NCBI RefSeq assembly: GCF_965638725.1
Contig: NC_134957.1
Coordinates: 21,414,101 to 21,478,100, forward strand
Direction of reading: 5' to 3'
Length of the DNA stretch: 64,000 bases
Origin: Aptenodytes patagonicus
Lineage: Eukaryota; Chordata; Aves; Sphenisciformes; Spheniscidae
In this document: one piece after another, positions 45,670 to 63,200 of the stretch
Numbering within the stretch: the first letter of the stretch is position 1
Layout of the letters: each line of letters starts with the position of its first letter
Position numbers and translations under genes: made by a program
Notes under the pieces: model-generated
Told to the model about the DNA's origin: nothing
Seen by the model: only the letters and a program-made list of their open reading frames with translations
The model's database searches: none

Positions 45670-45905
45670 CTGTATATAGCGCCTTTAATTTGAAGATCTG
45701 AAAGTGCTTATAAATAATGAACTAACCCCCCCTGCGAGGTAGGTAAGTATTATTATCCCTATTTTACAGATGGGGAAACTGAGGCGTTAGAGAGGCTAAG
45801 TGACTTGCCCAAGGTCACAGGTGGGTCAGCGGCAGAGCTGGGACTAGGCCTCAGAAGTCCTGTTGGCTAATCCTGTGCTCTGAGCGCTGTGCATGCTTCC
45901 TCTGT
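45670..45905 (-). repeat. MIR-type (CORE) tRNA-derived SINE
   Basis: 'attttacagatggggaaact' at about 45761, then 'gaggctaagtgacttgccca' and 'aggtcacag' follow the signature core of MIR elements in reverse complement. The flanking 'gaggtaggtaagtattatta' and the 3' segment with 'gcagagctgggactaggc' continue the same element. The copy is unusually readable for an ancient SINE in a bird. Confidence 0.88.
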
Positions 45906-48900
45906 AGGGACCACGTATACAAATACTTGAGTATTTACATATATATCAGTAAGTGAATAATACACAAATGCAATTATCCAAATAATCTGCAGAGATCTGT
46001 CAGTTCATTTCTTGTTTCTGAAACAACTTCTTTAATCTCTGCCCTGAGTACAAACGCCTCCTAGCTCTATTCGATACTCTTAACCCTGGATGTTGGCTGT
46101 TAACTTTTTAATCGGTGATCGTTTGTCGGCGTGCTGCTTTCAAAAGCCGGGTGAAAATGACACCGGGGATGGGAGGCGAGAAATAAAGCAACTTCAAGAG
46201 CAAGAAACCTAAAGAAAGGGCAAGCGGTAGAGATCTCCGTTATTCCTAATTCCAGATTCCTTGCATACGTATAAGGATTATTATTGAAGCCCACGGAATG
46301 AAGGCCAGGCCTGTACCAGCTGGAGCACAGCTGTGCATCTTGAACCCAGGCCAAGGAAAAGTTTAACTCCTCACAGGAGAAGCCTGAAGTGTCCCATCAG
46401 CTCCTACCCCGGCCGCTTCACAGACAGCGCAGGGGTAGGGCACTGATAAGGAAAGAATAACTTTCACTAAAACATGTTTTCTTTTGGAGCAATTGAAAAT
46501 GGAAAAATGCCAGTGAAATCCCAACTACTGTGACTGCAAGTGAATTAAAAAAACCCAGGTTTTGCTTATCAAATGTGTTTTTCACAAGATACTTTAACTT
46601 CCCTCCCCTGAAGCTCCTGTTTTAGAGTAATCGTAACAATTCGCCAGCTGCTGTAAAGCCTATTGCTACCAAAGGGGATGCATAGATGCAGTCAAAACAG
46701 AATTTTGCCTTTTGGGGGACCAGTTTGACAGTTTTGCAAATTCCTGGACGCGTGTATTAATCACAGCCAAATCAAATATTTCTGTTAAATTCCAAAGTCA
46801 GCTCAAACTAGCTCGTAGCTGGGAGCTAGGAAGTATCTGAGTCATGAAACAAATCCCAGGGGAGCCCCAGCCAAGCAGCCGTGTGACGTACCTCTCGCCT
46901 TTAACATAACATTAGCGAGAGATTTTTTTGCAGGCTGCATCATCCATCATGCCGGGCCACTGTGGCAGTTCCTACCCCTGCCCTTTTGGGACACAGCAGG
47001 GGAACATGACTCGCGCGGTTTGCACAGAAGGGATTTGCGCTGCCCGGTGTCATTTTTACATTTTGCGGAGGGGCACCACTGTGGAGTTAAGCGCGTTTCA
47101 TTTCATTTCGTTATTTGTACCTGTTAACGCGGTGCTGCATTTGAATGACACGATATAATCATCGCCAGTAGCAGTGTGCTTGCTCTCGTGGAAAACTTAA
47201 AAGCCTTTCTACTGTCCAAGAATATGATCCCTGCTCCTAGCCCAGCCTCCAACTCGGTTGATGTAATCTGCATAATCATACTTGAATTGTTTTCATTCTT
47301 ACTCGTTAAACAGGAAACACCGTAAAGATTTGCTGGCCCCGTGTCAAGTAGAGTTCATACACTGCAGTGTGGTTAGGTGAGGCATAAAATGATTCAGCTC
47401 TTGCTAATGTTCATCTTTCCAGAAAAGTGCTCAGTTTGGTTTATTAAACTGTAGGGCTTTTATTGTGAGCTGCTTTGAGAATTGCTTTCAGTTGGTTCTG
47501 ACCGCAGCTCTCGCATATCGATGGATTTGCCTCTTAAAAGACAGGGGTGCTGGATTTCTTCACGAATGATCAGCAAAGCTGCTTCTGACCCTCAGATTCT
47601 GCAATCTTGTGTAGCGCCAATGTCAGTTTGCTCAGCCTGTCATAAAGGAAGAGGAGATGCAGTTTTCAAAGGCAACTCTAACCCTGCGATTAGTATGAAA
47701 GCCTGAAATCTGTTGATACAAAAATGCTTTTCACTCTGCCTTAACTAACACATCTAAAGGCTTAAATATTTTGGGATTTATACTGCGTGCTGGTAACAAG
47801 ACTGGTGTCATTTATAAGCAAGGAATACAGAAACGTTTTTGAGTCTCTGCTCCTAGTTGCTCATTTTTCTTGACACCAGAGCCGGCCTAGAGCCACGGTC
47901 TCCACCTTGAGGTCTGTATTGAAAACCTCCCATGAGTCCGGTGTGTTGGCATCTGCAACTGCTACAGGAGCTGGCTGCACCGTTCACGTTTCTCTCTCTG
48001 ATGTAGGTGTGCTCCATCGTGACCTTTAGGTAATGCTGTATAGGTGCCCAAAGGGAAAACAAGGTGGTTTTCCTTAACAAGAGGAGGGAGCCAGGTTTAA
48101 AACTCAGGCAGAGTATCCAGCTGCAGGCGTCCCAGCATCTCTGTAGTGAGAAATCCCTCTCCTCCTGACCCTCTGTCCTGCCACGAGAGCTGCTCCTGCC
48201 CCTTGCTGGTAAAATCTGACCAGTGCCAATGGTAGGGGTAGATTTTCCAGCACTATGCTTTTACAAATGGAATTCACAACCCAGTTCACAGAAGAGGTGA
48301 TTTTTGGCAACCACCCTTGGGATGTGCTCCAGCTCACGTAACCTCTCCTGGGAACAGAGCCTTAAGCGTGACTGCACGAGCACAGTAACGAAGCTCTGTC
48401 ATACGGGAAGGCCATTTCTGAGCTCCCGGTCAGGACTTGCGTCCTCCAAGAAAGCAGCTGACTAATAACAGCTCTGAAGTGGTGGTAAGTGCGTGCCAAT
48501 CATCTGTGTTTCTTAGCAACACCGCAGAAGAAAGTTCAAGTATCGCATTGTTTTTAAAAAAAAAAAAAAAAAATCAACCATTTTGCCCTTGAGGGGGTTG
48601 TCTTCTCCCCTCTCTGATGCTCCTTAGGACAAAAGCGGTGACATTGCTAGGCCCTGTCCAGATGCTACCACAGCTGGGGAAATGAAAGATAACATCCACT
48701 GCCACACTCCTTTTTGTTGCACCTTAGAAAAGGAACTGCAGAGACTTTCCCGGCTGCCAGATGCAGTTTGAGCTGCTCTTGCTTGGGCTGCTTTTCAGAA
48801 ATGCAGCTCACAGGCCCAGGGAAGGTGATCTCTCTTAGCACTTGCCATATACCAGGACGCTAGGTTTTCTTCCTAAAGCCTGCTATCCATCAGAGAGGCA

Positions 48901-49848
48901 GCAAAAAGCGAATGCAGCAGTGGAAGTAAGATTAGGAATTTCAAAAAAAACAGATGCAGCTCGAGGGGTGGGGTGTAAGGGCAAGGCTCAGGGGTGGGTT
49001 TTGGTTCAGCCCATTAGGAATATGAGAACCACACCGAGGTTTGTGTTTCAAGCAGCCGCAGCTGGTGTTGGGTCAGTTCATCTACACACAAGTTGGTAGG
49101 AAGGCCAGGTGCTGGCTTCCACAGTCAACCTAACTGCAAGGTCATTCTGCTCCCTACAGGGGGAACTTCTTACGGGAATTAGGTAAACAAGCAAATCATA
49201 ACATGTTCTAGCTGGATGATCAAAGGGGTCTCTTACTCAGTAACAATTTACAATATTAATATAATAAACAACCTGAAAAAACACACACAACCAAAAGAAT
49301 CGGAGGTCGTATTGCTTAAAGAAAACAAAAGCCAGTTATAACCTGAAACCCTTTCTAAAAAGATTTTAAATAGGATTCTCAGCCTCCTGCTAAGCCGCTG
49401 CTCACCAGCTGGTTGTGTTGACGAGGAAAATGGAGCAGGACGCAGAGCCGATCATGTTGGACAGCAGCAGTGATAACCCAGCGGTGGTGGGATGACGATG
49501 AGAACACTGGAGAAATCCTTTACTCGGCCACCAGCGTGTCTGAAGTCTGTGGGGTTTGAAGACTAAGACTGCATCCGAGTGGGGTTTGAAGGCTGAGACT
49601 GCATCCGAAGGGATTCCTGTCGTTCATAGTGACCTTACAAATGGTGAAACCTTTAGTTTAGTATTTGTGAGTGTAAAAAAAGTAAATTAAAAAAGGTGCA
49701 GATGGCTATAAAATAGGCTAACATAAGTAGTTATTCACTTTTTTTTTTCAACTGGGGACAGAAAGGAAATAGTAATGCTGAATCAGATGAGCGCAAACAA
49801 TTACAAATAATTGGCTAAGTTTTCCAGCGGGTGTTGAGATAGCTTTAC
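45906..49848. other. Sequence immediately downstream of the TRPC5 stop, possible 3' UTR
   Basis: No gene on either strand. Reversed polyadenylation hexamers (TTTATT, AATAAA on the - strand) occur at 47440-47445 and 47459-47464, among other places. Any of them could end TRPC5 mRNA. A pure A-run of about 19 lies near 48556-48574. A 30-bp tandem duplication is listed separately. Confidence 0.5.
49550..49609. repeat. 30-bp tandem duplication, two units
   Basis: 49550-49579 and 49580-49609 are adjacent copies of a 30-bp unit containing 'gactgcatccga'. They differ at two or three positions. They lie about 240 bp past the TRPC5 stop codon, so they are probably in its 3' UTR. Confidence 0.9.
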
Positions 49849-54038
<4,190 letters not shown>

Positions 54039-54142
54039 CTATGAGAGAAGGAAAGAGACTAACAGCTTCAGGCAGGCTTTCCTGGGGCAAATGCCCACGG
54101 CTGAGGAGGTGACGTGAGCAATAAAGGATTTCTCCAGCTGAA

Positions 54143-54235
54143 TGGTAATCCTGAGAACTGGAGACCTCACAAGATCTTTGTCTCCAAAGGCTGTGGGACC
54201 GGCCCTCTTGACCAACCCCCTCTGCCCACTCCACC
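54143..54235 (-). repeat. Unidentified 93-bp dispersed element, copy B
   Basis: About 97% identical partner of 50757-50849, with three transitions. It is 105 bp upstream (in transcript direction) of the exon at 53832-54038. Flanking sequence on both sides is unrelated between the two copies. Confidence 0.85.
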
Positions 54236-57200
54236 CACCAGTATCATTTCTTCCATCTCGCTCGCCGGGGGTGTACTTAAAAAAATCAGTGTGAAACGTA
54301 GCTAGAGTGTAAAAATACCAACCACTGAGAAATGAGGTGACAGCAGTATTCAGCAAAAAGAATTTCACGTGCTAAAGCCTGGCTTTGTCCTTTAGAGGTT
54401 GTGCTTATTAGTTCACCAATACAAGCAGCAAGAAAACACATTTCTTATTTTGCTTTTTGCCAGCACTTCTATTATCACGAACCGTTGTTTCTCATGTCCA
54501 AATCCAATAAATTTTCACATTCTTCCCTGGAAAAAGATCTTTCATAGTGTTTTTTGATTTGTTTGGTTTTTATAGCATCCATTAATTCCGCTCTTATAAG
54601 GAAGTGACACATTTTATGCATGCCATATTTTAAATCTTGCCTCTGCATTACCCTTACACAAAATGGGAGACATTTTACCGTTTGTTTTTTTGTTTGGGGT
54701 TTTTTTCATTTATATTATCACCATGCTAGCTTGCTGTGCTCTAGTGTTTTTCATCCCAACAAAGTAAAGGTGGAAAGTTAATAGCATCATTTTACAGCTG
54801 CACAGATAGGCACACGGTCCATACAGTCACCAGGAAAGGAATACTGAGTCTATGCAAGACACTGACCTTATAGACTGCAAAATGGTGATCCCCAAATCAA
54901 GCTATCTGCAGTCTAGTCTGTGGAGTCAACAGGCTGTTCTGCCCAGTAACAAACTGTATATTCCCTTCAACATCAGACCAGAGATATCTACCTACAGCCT
55001 GGCTTCAGAGAGATACTGCAGCTATCCAAAATGGATTTCATGCTGTTTCGTGCTAAAGTTTAAAAACGCCACTGTTTTGTACGTTCTGCAGAAACTCTGA
55101 CATTAGGCAGAAAAGGAAGGAACTAGTTTGAAGCCTTCAAGCCAAGCAGTGCTGAACACAGCTTACACTAGTACACTGAATTTAAATGGTCAATTTGTGT
55201 ATTGTTATCATTACAGCATATAGCACTAAGCTGATGGTTATGACATTTTAGCTGTTCAGCATTTACATTAACAGTATCTGACATGAGATTAAACCAAAGC
55301 CGTGATGATCTAGGCTAAGTAACAGCACAAGGTAGGAGAAAAGGACAATGCAGGATTTTAAGTTTCGGAGGAGATTTCAACCAGGTTGGAACAAGCAGTC
55401 CTCCTGAGTGAGGGATGCTGGGCTGCAGGGCAGCAGCTCTCAGAAACAAGCAGCGAAGTGTAGGACAGGGAGTTTAATAAAATATGGCTGAACATCGTGC
55501 CCAAAAAATTACTACACTGGCTTTCTGGCTACGCTCCAGTGCTCTGACATGGGTAAAATATGCTCACATTTTGACAGTGAGGTGCAGCTGAACTGCATTT
55601 TAGTAGTGTATTCAAATTACGTGCAGCTCTCGATTTAAAGCTACTGCCTCAGTGGCCCAGAAGCACATTAGTCTCTGCAGATGGTCTGAATCAGCCCAGA
55701 ACACTACCATCCCCTGCCAACTTACCGAAAGGGCTGCTTTCAGGCCGTAGGTAGACTCAGAGAAGCAGCCTGCCATGCCCCTTTTTGCCTCATACATTAT
55801 CAGACCCCATAAGCAGGGAAATTGCAGCATCAATTGAGATGTCCTGTCAAAAGATGTCCCGTCAGAAGTATTAGAAGCTGATGCTGGTGGAAATTAAGTT
55901 CTGGGTAGTAAAAAATGCAGTTTGCAGCAGTAGAAATAATTGCCACCAAAAAAAAAAAAAAAGTCCTGCTCATTTTTTCTTCATTTGTCTCGTACCTGCA
56001 GGCTGCAGCAAGCTCAGCAGAGCTGGAGGAGAGCAGGACAAGCTGGTGCCATGCAGCTGCTGCTCCTCCTTCCCAGACTCTGGGTTAGTGCTCCGAGCTC
56101 CACAACCAGCCCACAGGACGACTCCTGCCTAATAACTGCTCAGAGTTAAAGGCAGAGCTGTCCCAGCCTCTTCCAGAAGCAGGGCTGGCTGCTCCCTGCT
56201 CAATCCTAAAGGCTCACTCACACCCATCTTTCTACCTGAACATTTCCTGCTCTGGGCAACTTCAGTTGAAACAGTCTTCAGAAGAACGACCGGCATCACA
56301 CGCCAGGTAAGCCAAGGGGCCGCTGGGGAGGGCGTGCTGCCTGCAGCGGAGGCGGGAGATCAAATCTCTCTTGGTAGAGAAGGGGCCTGAGCTGCAGCTT
56401 TCTGTGCTCTACCTGGACATGCTCACTACCAGGGTAAACCCAATAGCAACTGCCATCTTGAAAGGCTGCAGACAAGAGGCGCGTTGCTGGTTCAAGCATC
56501 TAAAGCATTTTGTAGGGGAATAGCTGTATGAGACCAACACTGAGTTCTTCAGCCCTGCTGTGAGTAAGCCTTTCTCAGGGTGTGCAGGAACTACAGACAC
56601 CTGGCAACACTGATAGCACTATCTGGGGCAGCTGGAGAGCTTAGGGTGAGGCAGTAGCTGAAGGAGAGTGCAAAGACTGTTATTTTGGGTAGAGACATGT
56701 ATATTTTAAGTTCTTTGTCAATACAGAAGTAGGTGTAAATGTCCTATTGAGGAGTCAGAAGACAGAAGGTAGTTTGGAGAAGGTTATAAATCCACCCTTC
56801 CCTTCTACAAAGGTCCATCAAAGGTCCAGTGTCGGTGGTGGGGTGGGATCAGGTGTGGTGACTTGGCAGTAATTTCCTTCAGCACATAAAAAGGGCATGT
56901 CCTGGACAGAGGTGATTTAGTAGTGGATGTTGGATGCTGTTTGTAGAGGAGGATAAGGCAAACCTATAGCTTGGGGATTGTAAATTAGTTTCTGGGAAAG
57001 GAAGAAAGAAATGGGCTAAAGAAGTTTTTCTACACAGAGTATTTTCTTTTTGTTCCTCATTTTAAAATAGTATAAGGGGACTACATGGGCTTGCCTAGGG
57101 GCCGAATGCAGGTGCAGGGCAGTGCTGTGAAACCTAGCAGGAGTTTCTCATTGGGTAAGTTTTGTGGTTGGTCTGAACAAATCCCTGTTGATCTAAATGT

Positions 57201-60200
57201 GTCTGTGGGTGAGGCTGGTGGATGCTGGCTGGCTTCAGCCCCACCTGTATTTCTTCCTGTGCAGACTCAGCCAACAAGTGGCAATATAACCTCTTTTAAA
57301 AGACAGACCCTCTGTACAAAGCTCAAAGTATCTTTTCTTTCTCTTTCTCTCTCTTTTCTGTTGCTGTGAATTCCCTAGGGTTTACAAACTTAGCCTGTCT
57401 CAATTATTCACCTTGATATATTGAGAACCTGAGCAAATCAGATGGGAGCTCCTGGCAGCAGTTTTGTGTTGGCAATATATAGCAAAGACACATTTCAATT
57501 TTACTGAGAATGTCTTTGTGTGCCAGGAAACCACCATTTTCTTGGTTAGAGCTCTCTTTAGTGCTGTAAGCAGTGAAATCTGCACACAAAACTACAGCCT
57601 TCCTAACTCGCCTCCATGTGTTGAGTACCAAGAGTACCATGCTTCAGCAATCATTCGATAGCCAATTCAAACCTGAAGCACTCGTGAGTTACAGCCAGTA
57701 CATCAGTCATTGCGTTGGCTGTGAACGTGGCCCCATGGACCACAAGACGTGCTCCAGGTTTTTGGTGCATCTCCCCAGTGACTGCAGGCCACTGGGCAAG
57801 CTTTACATTTTTGAGAGCTGCCCGAGCCTGAGCCTGCTTTGCATCAAAGCTGTCGCAAAGACTGCATGTAGGTGAACACTCAAAGCAAGCTCACTACAGT
57901 GAGAGTCCAACCTGAGGGCCCTTCCCTTGCTCAGACTGGGCCTGGCCACCACACACCCCGCAAAGCTATGCAGCGGATAGACAAGCCCGGACCTCCTGCT
58001 GGAAGGTTCGGTGCCACCCGTAGTGGTGCTGCGCTAGCCGCTGATTTACAGAGATGGGTCACAGGAGATGGCATGTTGGAGCCCGCTCCCAGGGACAGCC
58101 AGCACAGATGGAACCCTGGGAGGCTTCAACAGAAATGGGTTTCCTAAGAGAGGACTGGAGGAAGCGCAGGTGCTCTGCCCCTGCACAGGGAGCGCTGGCA
58201 GAGGGCACGCACCAAGGGGAGCTCAACGGTGCAAGATGTGCCCTGCAGCGCTCTGCCATGGCGAGGAGCTTTGAGCAGACCCACTGCGCAGCGAGGACAG
58301 GATCCTCACAGACCTGTGCTGTCTCATAGAATGTTCTTAGATGACAACTTTTTGGTAACATTTATAATAAGCTAAAGAAACATATCCACTAGCTTTGTAA
58401 GTGTGACCTTATTGCTTTAGGAATTTAAATCCAAGTTTGGATTTCACTGTCCTCTCTTTGAGCTCCTGTTGCTCTTGCCCTTGTTCTTGTCACTGTTCTC
58501 TTTCAAGCACTGCTCATCATTTCAGCTATAAAACACTCTACTTCTAAGAGGGCCGAGCCCTCAAGCTCGAAGAACACATGAACTCAAAGAAACCAGCACT
58601 CGGCTTCTTTGTGAGAAAAAAAACTGTATCACTTACTATCACAATGCGAATGTGTCATATTGGCCACATAATCCTCTTGCAGATCTCTGCCGTTTGAAGT
58701 GATAATTAATCTCCCATAAAGATTTCCCCGTGGGATCGCTGAAGCCATCTTACTGTAGCAGTTGCGAGGATTTTCTAATTCAGTCAAAAAGTGATGTATT
58801 CACAGATGTGCCAGATTTCAAATAATTACCTGCTACACTAATTATCCAGGATAAGTCAAGCATTAATCTCCATCTTTATCTCTGTGTAGAAAATCTGTTG
58901 TTTACACTTTGTGAAATGTTTTTTGTAAAGATTTCCATCACCATCTCCTTGCTGGGCCATATGGTTTAGATCAGACTTTGCCAAATAATGGCCAGCTTCT
59001 CAGCTGGTACTGACCCAGCCAGCAGAGCCCCAGCAATGGAAGACTGTTTCAGTTCTCTGTATGAGATGGCTACCAGTGCCGCAGCCTCTAGGTTCCTCAA
59101 CCTCTTCATGTGTTTAGTATTTCAGCTCCCTCGTGGCTGGAAAGCTGATGGAGGAAAATGCTGTTACTTTTAACTTAGCACATAGGAGCTGAAGCACAGG
59201 GCTGTCCTGTGGGAAGCCTGCGGCAAACTGGGAGCCCGATCTCGTGACTCTTGAATTAGCATCCCTGAAACTACTGGGATAGTCCTGAGTTTACGTTAGC
59301 TCAGGGCTGATGATAGGCTGAAACAGCACTCTGCTGTTGCACACTGTGGTTAGCTCTGGTTTAGGCTGGTGTAGAGCCTGGCACAAACACTCAGCTAAAA
59401 CATAATGCTGAGATGACGGTAACGCTCGGCAGCCAGGCACTCTGAGATCTTCAAACTTTTCCACTGTAAAACAATCACAAGACAATGAGTTACTGAAGCT
59501 CCTCTGTGCTACACAGAGGTGCACAAGGGCTTCTGCCCCTTCATCTAACAAGAGGGAAGAAGTGTGGTCCTGGGATGCAAATCTTCCCCACGCCCATTTG
59601 GAAAGAATAATGTATAAAGACGTCTAGCATCTTTCTAGCTGGCACAAAAAGGGCTGCATGTGCCTTTCTTGTGCTTTATTATACAACAGTCAGTGGGCTA
59701 AGCTGGAAATCAGGCTGCTGCCTGTCAGATGCAGATATAGATGGCTGTGACAATGCCCTCAGGACCAGGCTGTCTAGCCGTGACTGAGTGCTTCAGAAGG
59801 AGGCACGGGAAGCTTTCCCGTTGTGCCGGGAATGCTGGCAGAAGCCGGCGTGATTTCTGCATCAGGAGTAGCAGGACTGCTCTCTGCTGCTGTCCCAGGA
59901 GGTGCCAGCAGCAGCCCCACAAGGTTAGGAAGTGCCCAAGCTGTAGTACTTTCCTCTAGGAAGGAAGGAGGAGGCGCAGCGTTCACCTTTAAAAGGTGCT
60001 CGCTGACATATCTTATTTGCAGCCTATTGAGGAAGGGAGGCTTGTTGCCTGAGAGGCACAGGAACTTCAAAGGTGCTTTTTTGCTGTGTAATTAGCTGCG
60101 CTGCGTAGTGTAGGAAAAGTCATTAAACTCTATTTAGTATATTTCTATCTCACGTGCCTCTTTATTGCTTTTTGCTAAACCCAGAGCAGGAAACAGCACA

Positions 60201-63200
60201 GAAAATGTATCAGCAATGGCTTTCAAGCAGGCTAGCACAAGAAAGATACCCTTGTGTGTCCTGAACAGAAAGCATTGCAGAAAGAGGGTCAGGAGAATGT
60301 TAATCTTTACAGAACCCGACACAGACGACTCTTGTGCAGTTTCAAAGCTGTTAATTTTGTAATATGTTTTGGGCAAACTGGTAGTAACATCAGCAGAGCT
60401 TGGGGGTTTAATGACAAGCCCAGAGAAGCAAGCAGCAAAAATCCAAGCAGGCTATTTGAGGTAAACGATGCTTAATATTTTTCAAAGAAAAATATGTCAT
60501 AGAAAGAAAAAAATGTCTATAAGAAAAAGCAGGGACCTCCAAAGGCAATTAATGCATAGGTAATTCAGCTGCAGCTGACAACAAATGACTGCTGTCAAAG
60601 CTGGGGATGACATACTGAAGGATAAGAACTTAATAGGATCAATCTCAAAAATAATACAAGAAAAATTACTACAGGAGGACAATCTAGCATTAGAAAAAGC
60701 AATTAGAACAGTCAGGGAATGAGGCAGCCAGAGAAGAGATGAAAGTATTGTCTAGCACAAAATCACACGCTGCACTGGGTAAAGCAAACGGAGTCCTGAT
60801 CAGCGACCAGACGGGCGGCTGCAGTGGCCCCACGCTGACCACACACGGCTTTGAAGAGGAGCGTGTGGCAATGCCCTGGGGAGAACAAGCCCACGGCAGA
60901 CACAAACCAGCACATACAAAGCGAAGGAGCACCCAGATGTGAGGGAAAACATGCTCAGAGAGCCGCAAAGCAAACCCCATGCACAAGCATGCAACAACGC
61001 AGGCAAATGGGCAAGGGCAGGGCGTGCAGTGTGGGGAGGGAGAGCAGGTCCCCGGGCAGCAGCTCGGCCGGGGATGCGGGGCGCTTTCTGGCTGCAGCAC
61101 AGAAAAGAAAAAGGACGTACATGAAGCATCATAGGCAAGTCCTGAAGAAATACTCATAAATAAATACCAGCACTGGGATACAAGAAAAGAGAATTCTTGG
61201 GCCAGGATACAGGTAAAGTCTTGATTTCAGAAAAGAGCTATCCTTATCTGGTAAAAGGCAGAAGGCAGCAAGGCCCTTAGGTGAGGAAATCAAACAGAGC
61301 GCAAGGGAGAAAAACCCAAAATCTAAATGTTTACATAGCAGACATTTCAGATAAGCCATCAATGGGATTGCGAGCCTTAAAAACTTGAAAGCTGGATGAA
61401 GATCCCAGTCATGGTAGAGCCCATAAAAGAATACGCTGTAACAGAGGAAGTTAGGAAAAGCTTCCTTCATTTTGCAGTGTCCGAGGTCCATCACTTCGAA
61501 CAGATCAAGGGAATGGCCAGTTCAGTTTCAACAAGACATACAGCACGGTGACTGCGTTTTATAGTAAGATGGATAAAGGGCTCCATCTTTGGAGCGTAGC
61601 CAAAGAGGCTCGGAAATTATGGAAAAGGGGTAGGCCACTGGTTGCAATGGAAAAGAAAATCACTAATGGCTTCTGAAGACGCAAGGTCAAGTGAAGAGCA
61701 CGGGCATTCACTTCTGAGTGACACCACAGCAGACCTATTAGATGAGCTGTTGCACTGGCCATCGCTTCCCCAGAACGGACCTCCATGCTGCAAGTTGGCC
61801 GATTTTCCCAGCTCCGGGGAATCAGTTTGTACTTGGAAAATGCATGCTTTAGCAACTCTGCTATTTATATCTTCCACGTGCAGAATATATTAATAATTAA
61901 TTTTTTTGTTATAGCTTGCAATGCATTACATTCCACAATGGATTTAGGTTATATATATCAATTAACTTTCATCTCCCACCAGCATATTGGATGGAAACAA
62001 TGATAGCTAATGAGAAGGCCAGGGAATATTATATTTGAGAAAACACAGAGAACTGCGGATTGTGCTGGTTTTAGTGCAGTTAAATTATTTGAACTGACAC
62101 CTTTTTTTTTTTTCCCTTCAGTCACATTCTAGTAAAGTTCAGTTTTTATTTTAATAGTCAAATAAATCAGAGCAATAGGAAGGTCATGCAGACAAATAGT
62201 TCTCTAAAAAAGCTTCAGCAGGAAGAAACAATGAGAAAGATATCACTAAAGCTTTGTTCTTCCTGCCATCCATCCTCTCTCCTTTATCACTGCCTGCTAA
62301 GAGCCTCTTTTCATGCTCAGAGAGACAAGGTGCATCTCTGCTGATAATGTTAACTACTTCCAGCCAGGTCAAAATCAAGTAATTCACACGTGCCCATAGA
62401 GAAACGGTGGGCTGGGAAGGTATGTCTAACCCAAAGTGCTTGAGTGTTGATGAACCTCTGAGTACCGTGGCAAAAAAGAACAACTTCGCCTCATTTCTAC
62501 TTGCACTATTTCCAGAATATTATCTTTTGATTTTTTTCTGCATAGCCGGTCAGCCTGGGATTTGAGTCTTCCAAGGAGGAAGAAATGTCTTGAAATTTCT
62601 TGCTAGACTGGTGGGAGCCAGATACAAAGGAGACTCAGGTACTTCTCTGTACCCTTCTTTATTTCTTGTTTCTTTTTTTTTTTTTCCAAGAGAAATTAGT
62701 CCCAAGAAGAAAAATCCCAGTTTGGATCCACATGTGAATTTCAGATCCCAGGATCCAGCCTGTGCCATTCTAAGGATGTGATTTCAGCTGCAAAATGTGA
62801 TGTCAGCTGCAACAAAGGTATTTAAAGGTCTAACAGTTTATTTAATGTGTTATTTGGGGCCATTGTTAACTTTTAGATCTCAACTCTGATTATGAGTAAT
62901 CACAAAGCACATTTGATGGTCTTTGCCACTGACTCCTGTGCTACAAAAATGTTAACCAGAATATCTGGTTGCATCGAGCTGGCCAGATGGGGAGTAACAC
63001 AGTAAATTCATTACTGGTCTGACCGTGGGAGCTGTTTTCATGTGTTGCTGGAATTTCTCTGAATCAAAGCTCTGAGCCTCACTGTGTCTCTTTAGGCTTT
63101 ACAACCTTTTTATGCACATACATACACAGCCCTGATATCCCTTCCTCAAGTAACCAAAAGAATGAAATGATCATTCCCAAACTTCCATAGTTAAGCAATG

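Noticed and set aside
60690..61157. 155-codon open frame on the - strand in the TRPC5 intron
   Set aside because: Cys/Pro-rich translation with no domain. The opposite strand is also open there, which points to composition.
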